Positions 18,490 to 26,651 of a DNA stretch of 64,000 bases are shown here, one piece after another; the first letter of the stretch is position 1, and each line of letters opens with the position of its first letter. This stretch comes from Mycolicibacterium bacteremicum. GTDB taxonomy: Bacteria; Actinomycetota; Actinomycetes; Mycobacteriales; Mycobacteriaceae. The stretch is from the NCBI RefSeq assembly GCF_943913955.1, contig NZ_CALUAE010000020.1, positions 20,037 through 84,036 of the forward strand, read 5' to 3'. The translations under genes and the position numbers were made by a program. The notes under the pieces are model-generated. The model made no database searches and was not told the origin of the DNA. It worked only from the letters and a program-made list of their open reading frames with translations.

Positions 18490-18509
18490 GGGGACGCGCT
18501 CCTCTATGT

Positions 18510-18519
18510 CAACTACTTG
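18510..18519. promoter_or_regulatory. CAACTACTTG site upstream of aldehyde dehydrogenase
   Basis: The 10-mer is identical to the sites at 8556 and 11912 and is 21 bp upstream of the GTG start. It ties the aldehyde dehydrogenase-SDR operon to the Rieske module. Confidence 0.6.
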
Positions 18520-18530
18520 TGATCGCCACC

Positions 18531-19292
18531 TTACGGGATGAGCGGACCGACGGGCGCGGTGGTCGTCGCGTGGACCAGTAACTCGGCCAGCTCCCGCGGT
18601 CTGCTCAGAAACGGTGAGTGCGAACTGTCGATCGAGAGCTGGTGCACACCCAGGCGTCGGGTCACCGTATCGGCCAGCCACCGCGGCATCGATCGATCCT
18701 GTTCGCAGACAATGAAACTGCGCGGCAGGTCGGCCTGCCAGAAGGTCGGCACCGATACCGGTGTGACGGTGGTGTCACCGAACCGCTCCGGCCCGAGCCG
18801 GTCGAATGCCCAGCGGGCCGTCGGCTCATCGCAATCGTGGTAGAAATACCGGCGCGCGCCGTCGAAGTCGGCGAACGTCATCGAGCCGTCCGCACCGAAC
18901 TGCAAGTAGCTCAGCATCCCTCCGACATCGGCGTCGAAGCCGTCGTCGGGCGCCTCGTCATCGCGCATGGCCATCGCTTCCGGATAGGTGCGGCCCTCCC
19001 GGGGCAGTGCCGCCGCCAGATAGATGAGGTGGCGTACGAAATCGGGCGCGGCATCGGCGGCCAGCGTGATGTCGAATCCGCCGCCGGAATGGCCGACCAG
19101 CACGTCACCGGGTCGCAGGACGGCCAGAATGGCGTCCCGCCGGTTGGCCAACGTCGACTCCTGATCGACGAGCGAGCCGTGCCCCGGTAGATCGATCGCG
19201 ATGGCATCGTGATCGAGTGCGCTGAGCGCCTCGATGGTCCGGTCCCAGCACCAGGCCGCGTGAAAACCGCCGTGGACGAACAGGAATCGCAT
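18531..19292 (-). CDS. Alpha/beta hydrolase (esterase-like)
   Basis: A 253-residue alpha/beta hydrolase: FVHGGFHAAWCW oxyanion region, nucleophile VGHSGGGF, acid region CEQDRSMPRW and catalytic His in DSSHSPFLSRP. The shape (short, HGGxHxxxxW) is that of the methylesterase/hydroxynitrile lyase group, so ester or C-C cleavage is possible. It follows the ferredoxin gene by 4 bases in the P450 operon starting at 20734. Confidence 0.88.
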   Translation of the reverse strand: MRFLFVHGGFHAAWCWDRTIEALSALDHDAIAIDLPGHGSLVDQESTLANRRDAILAVLRPGDVLVGHSGGGFDITLAADAAPDFVRHLIYLAAALPREGRTYPEAMAMRDDEAPDDGFDADVGGMLSYLQFGADGSMTFADFDGARRYFYHDCDEPTARWAFDRLGPERFGDTTVTPVSVPTFWQADLPRSFIVCEQDRSMPRWLADTVTRRLGVHQLSIDSSHSPFLSRPRELAELLVHATTTAPVGPLIP

Positions 19293-19296
19293 CCGC

Positions 19297-19491
19297 CTAC
19301 TCGACGATCGCGATCGCCTGCCGTGGGCACTGCCGGACGGACTCGCGGACCTGCTGCTCGTTGTCCGGGGTCACCTCATCGGTGAGCACGTGCAGATAGT
19401 CCTCGTCGTCGAGGTCGAAAACCTCCGGGATGATGCCCATGCAGACGCCGTTGCTCTCACACAGACCGAAGTCCACTTCGATACGACTCAT
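19297..19491 (-). CDS. [3Fe-4S] ferredoxin, P450 partner
   Basis: A 64-residue ferredoxin: C11-ESNGV-C17 and a later CPRQAI. The fourth cluster position is Asn rather than His, Phe or Cys. ATG 19491 is chosen; the same frame reads on upstream through a mini-ORF insert (19488-19535). It belongs with the P450 ending at 19532. Confidence 0.92.
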   Translation of the reverse strand: MSRIEVDFGLCESNGVCMGIIPEVFDLDDEDYLHVLTDEVTPDNEQQVRESVRQCPRQAIAIVE

Positions 19492-19535
19492 CCGGTGACC
19501 TCGCCGGCTCGGTTCGCCCCGCGAGCGTCGCTCAT
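19488..19535 (-). repeat. MIRU-like intergenic element with 15-residue mini-ORF
   Basis: Between the P450 and its ferredoxin, an ATG overlapping the P450 stop opens a mini-ORF MSDARGANRAGEVTG whose TGA overlaps the ferredoxin ATG. The pattern MS-(D/E/G)-A ... (N/D)RA-(C/G)-EVT is shared with inserts at 28006-28074 and 38853-38921. Such start/stop-bridging inserts are the hallmark of mycobacterial MIRU elements. Confidence 0.6.
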
Positions 19536-20734
19536 GGCAACCTCCGCACCGGCACATGCGAGTAGCCCGCCACATTCTGCATGTGAACCCGTTGCAGGCC
19601 ATCCCATTCGACCTCGTAGCGGGGCATGAAATCGAGCAGCTTCTCCAGCGCGATGACGCTCTCCAGGCGGGCCAGCGCCGCCCCCAGGCAGCTGTGGATC
19701 CCGTATCCGAGTCCCAGGTTCTGGGCCTCGGTGCGGTCGCGCTCGATGTCGAAACGGTCGGCATCGGTGAAGGCGTCGGTATCGCGGTTGGCCGCGGCGC
19801 TGATCAGGAACACCGGCTTGCCCGCCGGGATGGTGCCGCTGGGTACGTGCGCCTCCTTGAGCGTATAGCGCACGTTGTATTGCACCGGGCCCTCGAAGCG
19901 CAGCAGTTCCTCGACGGCCGCCGGCACCAGATCGCGGTTGTCGAGCAGCTTCTGCCACTGGTCGGGATGACGCGCGAACAACACCATCGCGGTGCCGATC
20001 AGCTTGGTGACGGTCTCGGCGCCGGCTCCACCCAGCAGCGTGGCGAAGCCGGTGATCTCGATGTCGTCGAGCTTGTGCAGTTCACCGTCCTCACGCGGGA
20101 TCTCCGCGGCGATCAGCCTGCTGATCATGTCGTCGGTCGGGTTCTCCCGACGCTTCTGCACCAGCGAGTAGTAGTACATCGCAGTGTCGAGATTGGCCTG
20201 CACGCCGGCCTCGGACGTGCTGAACTGTCCCGGCTCGCGGGACAGGCTGGTGTCGATCCAGTGCCGCACCATCTGGCGGTAGTCGGGTTCGACGCCGGCC
20301 ATCCGGGTGATGACCTCCACCGGGAAGGGCCCGGAGAAATCCTCGACGATGTCGAACTCCGCGGTGGTGATCTGGCCGAGATAGCGATCGATCTGCTCGA
20401 CGATGGTGTCCCGCTGGGCCTGCACCGCGCGGGGTGTGAACGCCTTGTTCAGCAGGCTGCGCATGTGCCGGTGATCGGGTGGGTCCATGAAGATGATCGA
20501 CTTCTGTGGTGGGGTGTCGCTCTGCACCATGGCCAGATCGCACCCGCGGGACGAGGAAAACGCCTCATGGTCCTTCAGGGCCGCCGAGACGTCCTCGTGC
20601 CGGGTCAGGGCGTAGAAGTCGCGGTCGGCGTTGTAGTACAACGGCGCCTCGACGCGCATCCGCCGGTAGATCTCGAACGGGTTCTCGAAATACTCCTCGG
20701 AGAAGGGGTCGAACACGAGTTCCGCAGTGGTCAT
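19532..20734 (-). CDS. Cytochrome P450
   Basis: A 400-residue P450. The ExxR is EELLRFEGP and the haem loop is LGYGIHSCLG, with Leu replacing the usual first Phe; the I-helix reads GAGAETVTK, where the usual second Thr is Val. ATG 20734 has GAGGAG at 8 bases; a GTG three codons upstream is possible. It is followed by a mini-ORF insert, a ferredoxin and a hydrolase in one operon. Substrate unknown; sequence is nearest to the P450 at 303 among those here. Confidence 0.94.
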   Translation of the reverse strand: MTTAELVFDPFSEEYFENPFEIYRRMRVEAPLYYNADRDFYALTRHEDVSAALKDHEAFSSSRGCDLAMVQSDTPPQKSIIFMDPPDHRHMRSLLNKAFTPRAVQAQRDTIVEQIDRYLGQITTAEFDIVEDFSGPFPVEVITRMAGVEPDYRQMVRHWIDTSLSREPGQFSTSEAGVQANLDTAMYYYSLVQKRRENPTDDMISRLIAAEIPREDGELHKLDDIEITGFATLLGGAGAETVTKLIGTAMVLFARHPDQWQKLLDNRDLVPAAVEELLRFEGPVQYNVRYTLKEAHVPSGTIPAGKPVFLISAAANRDTDAFTDADRFDIERDRTEAQNLGLGYGIHSCLGAALARLESVIALEKLLDFMPRYEVEWDGLQRVHMQNVAGYSHVPVRRLP

Positions 20735-20748
20735 CCTCGGCACTCCTC

Positions 20749-20780
20749 AGCGTTACGGAAGGCTGTGAAACTGTAACGCT
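20749..20780. promoter_or_regulatory. Inverted repeat AGCGTTAC-N16-GTAACGCT upstream of P450
   Basis: Perfect 8-base arms separated by 16 bases lie between the stop of the upstream dehydrogenase and the P450 start 15 bp away. The spacing suits a regulator dimer on two successive turns or a hairpin ending the upstream operon. No second copy was noticed. Confidence 0.4.
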
Positions 20781-21591
20781 AACTGTAGTCCTGTCCGCCC
20801 GGGGGCGAAACCGCCAAATTGACCACCGGATCAAGTGTCCCCAGGTCGGCTCCGAGTTCGGCGACCGCGTTGCGCACGACGGCGACATCCTTGCCGATGA
20901 ACTCCCCGACGGCGCCGATGAACGCCGCCGTCGACCCGGCGCGCACGACGTTGTCCAGCACCCGGCTGGCCCCGCTGCCGTGCGGTAACGCCCGCAGCAG
21001 CGCAGCCTCGTCCACGCCGAGCCGGTCGGCCAGTCGCGCCGCCTCGGCCAGCAGCCCGATCTGTGCGGCGAAGAGCGTGTTGTTGACCAGTTTGACCTTC
21101 TGGCCCGCGCCGAGCGATCCGACGTGCACCACCGGGTCGGCGTAGGCCGACAGCACCGGATGTGCTCGGGCGAAGGCGGCATCGGAGCCACCGGCGAACA
21201 CGGTCACCCGGCCGGCGGCGATATCGTGCGGTCCACCGCTGACCGGCGCGTCGAGCACGACGATGTGCGGCGCCGCGGCCGCGATGGCCTCGACCGTGTG
21301 CGGGCTGCCGGTCGTGTGGACCACGAGCGCCGCCCCCGCCGGGATGGCGTCCAGCAGCGACGGTGTCGCGACCGCGTGCACCTGCTCGTCGGTGAAGACA
21401 CAGAGCACCACCACCTCCGCGGCGGCGGCCACCCCGGCCGGTTCGGACACCGGCGTCGCGCCCAGATCGGCGATGGCGCGGCGTTTGTCGTCGCTGCGCC
21501 CCAGGGCCACGACCCGATGGCCCGCCTCGGCCAACCGGCGCACCATCGGTGCGCCCATCCGGCCGGTACCGATGAAGCCGACGCGGGTCAC
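20779..21591 (-). CDS. Beta-hydroxyacid dehydrogenase (3-hydroxyisobutyrate dehydrogenase-like) 2
   Basis: A 270-residue NAD-binding 6-phosphogluconate/3-hydroxyisobutyrate dehydrogenase family protein: VGFIGTGRMGAPMVRRLAEAG, DAPVSGGPHD and GAGQKVKLVNN with the catalytic Lys. It would oxidise a beta-hydroxy acid or its CoA ester. GTG start overlaps the stop of its paralogue at 21588, so the pair arose by duplication and is co-translated. Confidence 0.9.
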   Translation of the reverse strand: MTRVGFIGTGRMGAPMVRRLAEAGHRVVALGRSDDKRRAIADLGATPVSEPAGVAAAAEVVVLCVFTDEQVHAVATPSLLDAIPAGAALVVHTTGSPHTVEAIAAAAPHIVVLDAPVSGGPHDIAAGRVTVFAGGSDAAFARAHPVLSAYADPVVHVGSLGAGQKVKLVNNTLFAAQIGLLAEAARLADRLGVDEAALLRALPHGSGASRVLDNVVRAGSTAAFIGAVGEFIGKDVAVVRNAVAELGADLGTLDPVVNLAVSPPGGQDYS

Positions 21592-22409
21592 GACCGCGGA
21601 TGCTGCATCAGCTGCAGTGCGGCGTCGGCGGCGTCGAACACCGCGCCCTCGGGCGCCGACGCGTGGCCAGCCAGCGTGGCGGCGTGCCGACAGTCCTTCT
21701 GCAGCAACGCCCCGGCGATGGGAGCCAGATTGTCCAGCGATCCGCCGAACGCGGCGATGCTGCCCAACGCCTTGCTGGTGGCCGAGCCACGGGTGATCAC
21801 CTCGCAGAGCCGTTCCCGCGGCACACCCAGGGCCTCACCGAGTTCCAAGGCGCTCATCGCGGCGCCCAGATTCGCGGTGAACAACAGATTGTTGAGAATC
21901 TTGGCCACCTGGCCGCTGCCCAGCGGGCCCAGGTGCACGATCGGATCGGCATAGGTGGCGAACACCGGTCGAACCTTCTCCACATCTGCCTCGTCGCCGC
22001 CGATCATCACCAGCAGGGTGCCTGCCTCCACCGCGGGCCCGCCGCCGCTGACGGGGGCATCGATCACCGAAACGCCCTTGGCCGAGGCCAATTCGGCGAT
22101 CTCACGGCAGGTGTCGGGGTGAATGGTGCTGTGGATCGCGATGATGCCACCGGACGCCATCCCGGCCAGCACGCCGTCATCGCCGGAGAGCACCTGGCGT
22201 ACATCGTCGTCGCCGACGACGCACAGGCACACCAGGTCGCTGGCCGCGCCGAGTTCGGCGGGGGTGCCGGCCACCTTGGCCGCGGTGTCCGCATACGGCT
22301 CCACCGAGGCGGGCCGGCGCGCCCACAGGGTCAGCTCGTAGCCGCCCTCGACGATGCGGCGGGCCATCGGCCCACCCTGACTGCCCAGTCCGATGAACCC
22401 AACACGCAT
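21588..22409 (-). CDS. Beta-hydroxyacid dehydrogenase (3-hydroxyisobutyrate dehydrogenase-like) 1
   Basis: A 273-residue paralogue of the next gene: VGFIGLGSQGGPMARR, DAPVSGGGPAVEAG and GSGQVAKILNNLL with catalytic Lys. ATG 22409 overlaps the stop of the alpha/beta hydrolase (ATGA); the longer open frame upstream is a shadow of that gene. Two such enzymes side by side may act on different stereoisomers or chain lengths. Confidence 0.9.
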   Translation of the reverse strand: MRVGFIGLGSQGGPMARRIVEGGYELTLWARRPASVEPYADTAAKVAGTPAELGAASDLVCLCVVGDDDVRQVLSGDDGVLAGMASGGIIAIHSTIHPDTCREIAELASAKGVSVIDAPVSGGGPAVEAGTLLVMIGGDEADVEKVRPVFATYADPIVHLGPLGSGQVAKILNNLLFTANLGAAMSALELGEALGVPRERLCEVITRGSATSKALGSIAAFGGSLDNLAPIAGALLQKDCRHAATLAGHASAPEGAVFDAADAALQLMQHPRS

Positions 22410-23263
22410 CAACCAGCCTCCGCTTCTTCCGCGCCGAGACAATCCTCGACGAACGACAACACCCGACCGTGATAGGTCTGCGCCGACAGGCCGACGCTCA
22501 GATTGTGCCCGCTGTCGGGCATGTGGTTGACCGTCACCCGCGGCGACACGGTGAACAGCCCGGTGATGGCCGCCAGCGCCTCCGCGGAGGTGTCCCACAC
22601 CCGCTCGTGCCCGGCCACGCTGTACTGCACCGGAACCCGCACGCGGGCGGCCAGTTCGGCGAAGTCGCGCCGGGCCCAGTTCGCGGTCACCGCGGCCTCG
22701 TAGGTGACGCCGGGGGCCGACAGCGCGCCGGTCAGCACCTCGGGCGGATACAGCTCGGCAGGCTCCCACAACAACTCGCGCAGTCCCGCCGGCCGCCGCG
22801 CCACGGTGGCGGTGCTCAATATCTCGGCGGCCTCGGGACGGTAGCGCAGCCCGGTGCCCGCCACCTCCACCCCGATGACATCATCGCGGTCGACCGTCAT
22901 CCGCAGCGCCAGTTCACTTCCCAGCGAGTGTGCGAAGAGGAACAACCCGGCACCGCGCGGACCGCCGGCCAGGATCTTGTCGACCGCGCCGAAGGCCAGC
23001 GCGACCCGGCGGGCCGGATCGTCGAGTTGATCCTGATAGAGCGCGGACGCGCCGTAGCCAGGGCGGTCCAGGGCGATGACGGTATGCCCCGCTGCGGCAG
23101 CGGCCCGTAGCAGGGACAGCTCCGGATGGTCCGGGCAGTCGAAATACGCCGAGGAGGTCGCGCCGCCATGGATGGCGATGATGACCGCGCGTGGATCCGG
23201 CACGGCGGCGACGCGGGCCGACATCGGCACCGCGTCGACCAACACGACGCGGTTGGTTGTCAT
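22409..23263 (-). CDS. Alpha/beta hydrolase
   Basis: A 284-residue alpha/beta hydrolase: IHGGATSSAYFD oxyanion loop, DRPGYGAS, nucleophile FAHSLGSE and late His in DSGHNLS. It may hydrolyse a thioester, lactone or ester in the pathway. Its start codon and leader lie inside a 50-bp direct repeat (23249-23298 and 23331-23380). Confidence 0.87.
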   Translation of the reverse strand: MTTNRVVLVDAVPMSARVAAVPDPRAVIIAIHGGATSSAYFDCPDHPELSLLRAAAAAGHTVIALDRPGYGASALYQDQLDDPARRVALAFGAVDKILAGGPRGAGLFLFAHSLGSELALRMTVDRDDVIGVEVAGTGLRYRPEAAEILSTATVARRPAGLRELLWEPAELYPPEVLTGALSAPGVTYEAAVTANWARRDFAELAARVRVPVQYSVAGHERVWDTSAEALAAITGLFTVSPRVTVNHMPDSGHNLSVGLSAQTYHGRVLSFVEDCLGAEEAEAG

Positions 23264-23380
23264 TGCTCGGCCGCCGTTCGCTCCGGTCCTCGCTCGTGCC
23301 TCGCTGCGATCCTCACTCGCGTCGGCCTTCGCGGTTGGTTGTCATTGCTCGGCCGCCGTTCGCTCCGGTCCTCGCTCGTG
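23249..23380 (-). repeat. 50-bp direct repeat covering a start codon; bridging mini-ORF
   Basis: Bases 23249-23298 and 23331-23380 are identical over 50 bp, 82 bp apart. The second copy repeats the hydrolase leader and its first five codons. On the minus strand an ATG at 23388 opens a 42-codon Arg-rich ORF whose TGA (23260-23262) overlaps the hydrolase ATG, the same bridging logic as the MIRU-like inserts. Confidence 0.7.
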
Positions 23381-23402
23381 TCGGCCATCGCGGCCGGCAG
23401 AG

Positions 23403-25049
23403 CTAGCCATCGGTGCGCAGCAGGATCACCCCGGACGGCGTCAGACCGCCGCTGCTGACGACGGCGACGCGGGCGTCGGCGACCTGTCGGTCACCGGCCT
23501 CCCCGCGCAGCTGGGACACCGCCTCGTGCACCAGTCCCATACCGTGCGTGCGGCCGTGGGACAGCTGGCCGCCGTGGGTGTTGAGCGGGATGGTCCCGTC
23601 CCGCGCGATCGCGCTGCCGCCGTCGAGAAAATCCTTCGCCTCGCCGATCCCGCAGAACCCCAGCGCCTCCAGCCAGGACAGGCAGTTGAAGGTGAATCCG
23701 TCATAGAGCTGGGCGACGTCGACGTCGTCGGGCCGCAACGATGTGCGGGTCCACAGATGGGCGGCCTGGCCGAGCACCTGCGGCTCGTGGGTGAGCGTGG
23801 TCTGGTCCCAGTCCGTGCGTTCGATGATCTGGGTGCCGACGGCCTCGAAGTAGACGGGCTTCTTCGGTGCGTCCGCGGCGGCGTCGACGGCGGAGACGAC
23901 GACCGCGACCGCACCGTCGCACGGGACGTCGCAGTCGTAGAGCCCGAACGGCGTGGTGATCGGGCGGGCGTTGAGATAGTCGTCCATCGTCATCGGATCG
24001 CGATAGATGGCCGTCGGGTTGAGCGCCGCGTTGGCTCGCTGGTTCAGCGCGATCCAGCCGAGGGTCTCCCTGGTGGTGCCGTACCGGTGGAAATGCCGCT
24101 GAGCATTGAGGGCGAGCGTGTGTGCGGCCGAGGTGGCGCCGAACGGCGCCTGCCAGTTGTTGACCCGGGCCCCGCCGGGCGGGGTGACCTTGCCCTCCTT
24201 CATCAGCTGGTTGAAGGTGGCCTCCCACAGCGTTCGGAAGCACAGCACGTGCCGCGCCATCCCGGTCGCCACCGCCATCACCGCGGCGATCACCGAACCG
24301 CCCGGTCCGAAGGTGTCCATACCGCCGTTGATCCAGGTGGGCCGCAGTCCCAGGGCGTTCTCCAGAGCCGTGCACCCGCCCTCGCCCATCCCCATCGCAT
24401 CCATGGCCGGGTAGGTCGACAGACCGTCGATATCGGCCAGCGTCAGCCCGGCGTCGGCGATGGCGGCCTCGGCCGCCTCGATCGTCAGCGACAGCGGCGA
24501 AACCATCAGCCGGCGTCCGAGTTTCGACGCCCCGATACCGGTGATGGCTGCCGCGTCCTCGAACTTGTCCTTGGTCAGCCGGGGGCGGACGAAGGTGGCG
24601 AAGTCCTGCGGGGCGATCTCGTCCTCGGGCAGCGGTGCGGTCTCGGGCTCGGCGGTCGGACGGAACAACGGTAACCAGACATCGTCATGCTGCTCGAAGA
24701 CCACCTCCACGACGCGGCCGAGTTCGAGCTCGGCGGGCTCGGAGCCGATGATGTTCGTGGTGAGCCGGACGCGCGGATCCTCTTCGATCGCCACCTGCGC
24801 GACGACGTAGGGGGCAGGAAGACCCGGGATGGAGAAACGCTCGTTGACGGTGAAGGCCGACAGCACGGCGCGGCCGGACACCTCGTGCGGGCTGAGGTTG
24901 TGGCTGCCGCAGTACCGGCAGATCGGCTGCGGCGGGTGGATGAGCGACTTGCAGTCGTCGCAACCCTGGATGCGCAACACGCCGTCGGCGCCGGAGGTCC
25001 AGAAGAATTCGTTGTCGAAGGTCAACTGCGGCAGCGGAAGTCGGCTCAT
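23403..25049 (-). CDS. DUF35-thiolase fusion (Ltp/ChsH2-type aldolase)
   Basis: A 548-residue natural fusion. Residues about 1-130 are a DUF35 protein: zinc-ribbon CDDCKSLIHPPQPICRYC then an OB fold. From about 160 it is an SCP2/Ltp-type thiolase fold (ITGIGASKLGRR to the C-terminal GGQLSHGRTHGMG). In actinobacterial steroid side-chain degradation, separate Ltp2 and the DUF35 part of ChsH2 form a retro-aldolase cleaving a beta-hydroxy acyl-CoA; here both are in one chain, DUF35 first. ATG 25049 overlaps the ferredoxin stop. Confidence 0.88.
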   Translation of the reverse strand: MSRLPLPQLTFDNEFFWTSGADGVLRIQGCDDCKSLIHPPQPICRYCGSHNLSPHEVSGRAVLSAFTVNERFSIPGLPAPYVVAQVAIEEDPRVRLTTNIIGSEPAELELGRVVEVVFEQHDDVWLPLFRPTAEPETAPLPEDEIAPQDFATFVRPRLTKDKFEDAAAITGIGASKLGRRLMVSPLSLTIEAAEAAIADAGLTLADIDGLSTYPAMDAMGMGEGGCTALENALGLRPTWINGGMDTFGPGGSVIAAVMAVATGMARHVLCFRTLWEATFNQLMKEGKVTPPGGARVNNWQAPFGATSAAHTLALNAQRHFHRYGTTRETLGWIALNQRANAALNPTAIYRDPMTMDDYLNARPITTPFGLYDCDVPCDGAVAVVVSAVDAAADAPKKPVYFEAVGTQIIERTDWDQTTLTHEPQVLGQAAHLWTRTSLRPDDVDVAQLYDGFTFNCLSWLEALGFCGIGEAKDFLDGGSAIARDGTIPLNTHGGQLSHGRTHGMGLVHEAVSQLRGEAGDRQVADARVAVVSSGGLTPSGVILLRTDG

Positions 25050-25351
25050 CGGGTCATATCCCACTGGGCGGCATCGGCATCGGTGCGAAGGTTGTCCAGA
25101 TCGGGCTCCGCCAGCGTGGGCGGCGGCGGGTCATCGGGGCGCCGCTCGGCGATCTCCAGGATGGCGTGCACCGGACAGTCCAGCAGCGCGCGCTGCACGT
25201 CCGCGCGGTCCTGCTCGGGAATGATCCCGTCACCGACCAGCACGGCGTACCCCCAGTCGTCGAGCGAGAAGTACTCCGGGGCGTGCCGGGCGCAGATGCC
25301 GAACCCGTCGCACAGGGTCCGGTCCAGTTTGATCCGCATCGGGTCGCTCAC
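25046..25351 (-). CDS. [3Fe-4S] ferredoxin with C-terminal extension
   Basis: A 101-residue ferredoxin: C14-DGFGI-C20 ... DCPVHA, with Phe at the position of the fourth ligand. After residue 68 it has a Pro/Asp-rich tail (PDDPPPPTLAEPDL) that the other ferredoxins here lack. GTG 25351 overlaps the stop of the NuoF-like gene; ATG five codons in is an alternative. It is the natural electron acceptor of that flavoprotein. Confidence 0.92.
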   Translation of the reverse strand: MSDPMRIKLDRTLCDGFGICARHAPEYFSLDDWGYAVLVGDGIIPEQDRADVQRALLDCPVHAILEIAERRPDDPPPPTLAEPDLDNLRTDADAAQWDMTR

Positions 25352-26631
25352 AGGGACTCCACTTCGAAGGGCCGCAGTGCGTCATAGGGGGCGGCGCCGC
25401 CGCGGTCACCGGCCAGCAGGCGGGTGACGTCGGCACCGAACATCGCCAGCATGCTCGCGGCGATGTTGCAGGCGGCATCCAGCGTCGCGCACGCGCCGCG
25501 CCCGCGCAGCACCGTCGACCAGCGCTGCAGCCGGGCCACGTCATCGGCGTCGGCGACGCCGTCGCGCAGGGCCCTGGCCGCCGCCGCCATCGCCGCGGTG
25601 CCGTTGAAGCACGAGCCGCACTGATCGGCATTCTCCCGGTCGTAGTACGCCAGCACCGCCGCGCCGACCGCGACGGGACATTCCTCGGTGATGACCGAGA
25701 CTGCGCCGCAACCGAGTCCGCTGCCGACCGCCTGCAGGGCCGCATGGTCCAGGGTGGTGTCCAGGATGCGCCGGTCCAGCATGCCGGCGAAGTACCCGCC
25801 CATCAGCGCGCCGCGCACCTGGTCGATGTCGATACCGTGCCGGGCCAGCAGGTCGGCCGCGGGCACGCCGAGGGGCAGTTCGTAGAGTCCGGGCGCGCGG
25901 CCGCCGCCGGTGACGGTGGCCAGGTACGTGCCGGGGGAGCCGTCGGTGCCGACCTCGCGGTAGACCGCCGCCCCGTGTCGGTGCACGAACGGCAGATTGG
26001 CCAGTGTCTCGACATTGCAGACCGCGGTCGGCAGGCCGCCCACGCCCTCCTCGAAGACGCGCGGCGGCTTGTCGGTCGGCTTGGCGGGTCCACCGTTGAT
26101 GGCGCGCACCGCCGCCGATTCCTCGCCGGCCACATACGCCGGTGCCACCGTGCGCACGCCGACCGTCACACCGTCGAGCTCGCCGGTCAGTTCGGCGAGT
26201 GCGGCGTGCACGGCCTCGGCCGACGCCGGATCCGAGACATAGACGTGGGCGTGCCGGGCACCGACGATCTGTGCCGCCAGCCGCAGGCCGTCCAGCACCA
26301 GGTGCGGACGGTTGCGCAGCAACCAGCGGTCCTTCACCGAGGCGGGTTCGCCCTCCTCGCCGTTGGCGACCAGCACGGTGTCCTGTCCGCGTGCCGATGC
26401 CCGGCGCACCGTGCTGAGTTTGACGGCCATCGGGAAGGCCGCGCCACCCCGGCCGAGGACCCCGGCCGCGCCGATGCCCTCGAGCAGGGCGTGGGCATCC
26501 GACAGCGGGCGGTACCCACCCGAATCGCGGTACTGCGCCAGCGTTTCGCGCCCCTCGGCGGTACGCAGCAGGCGCGCGGTCAGACCCGGCCAGACGGTCA
26601 CGGTCAGTTCGGTGTTCATCGCCGTACTCAT
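25348..26631 (-). CDS. NuoF-like NADH:ferredoxin oxidoreductase
   Basis: A 427-residue protein like the 51-kDa NADH-binding subunit of complex I: GRGGAAFPMAVK (FMN), NGEEGEPASVKDR (NADH), an SLBB-type domain and a C-terminal cluster domain. The expected CGxCxPCR motif reads CGSCFNGT, so one cluster Cys is missing; later Cys lie at GACATLDAAC. It is coupled (GTGA) to a ferredoxin, so it probably feeds NADH electrons to P450 ferredoxins. Its start is only 20 bp from the divergent gene at 26652. Confidence 0.88.
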   Translation of the reverse strand: MSTAMNTELTVTVWPGLTARLLRTAEGRETLAQYRDSGGYRPLSDAHALLEGIGAAGVLGRGGAAFPMAVKLSTVRRASARGQDTVLVANGEEGEPASVKDRWLLRNRPHLVLDGLRLAAQIVGARHAHVYVSDPASAEAVHAALAELTGELDGVTVGVRTVAPAYVAGEESAAVRAINGGPAKPTDKPPRVFEEGVGGLPTAVCNVETLANLPFVHRHGAAVYREVGTDGSPGTYLATVTGGGRAPGLYELPLGVPAADLLARHGIDIDQVRGALMGGYFAGMLDRRILDTTLDHAALQAVGSGLGCGAVSVITEECPVAVGAAVLAYYDRENADQCGSCFNGTAAMAAAARALRDGVADADDVARLQRWSTVLRGRGACATLDAACNIAASMLAMFGADVTRLLAGDRGGAAPYDALRPFEVESL

Positions 26632-26651
26632 ATCCGGCTACCCTTCCCTGC

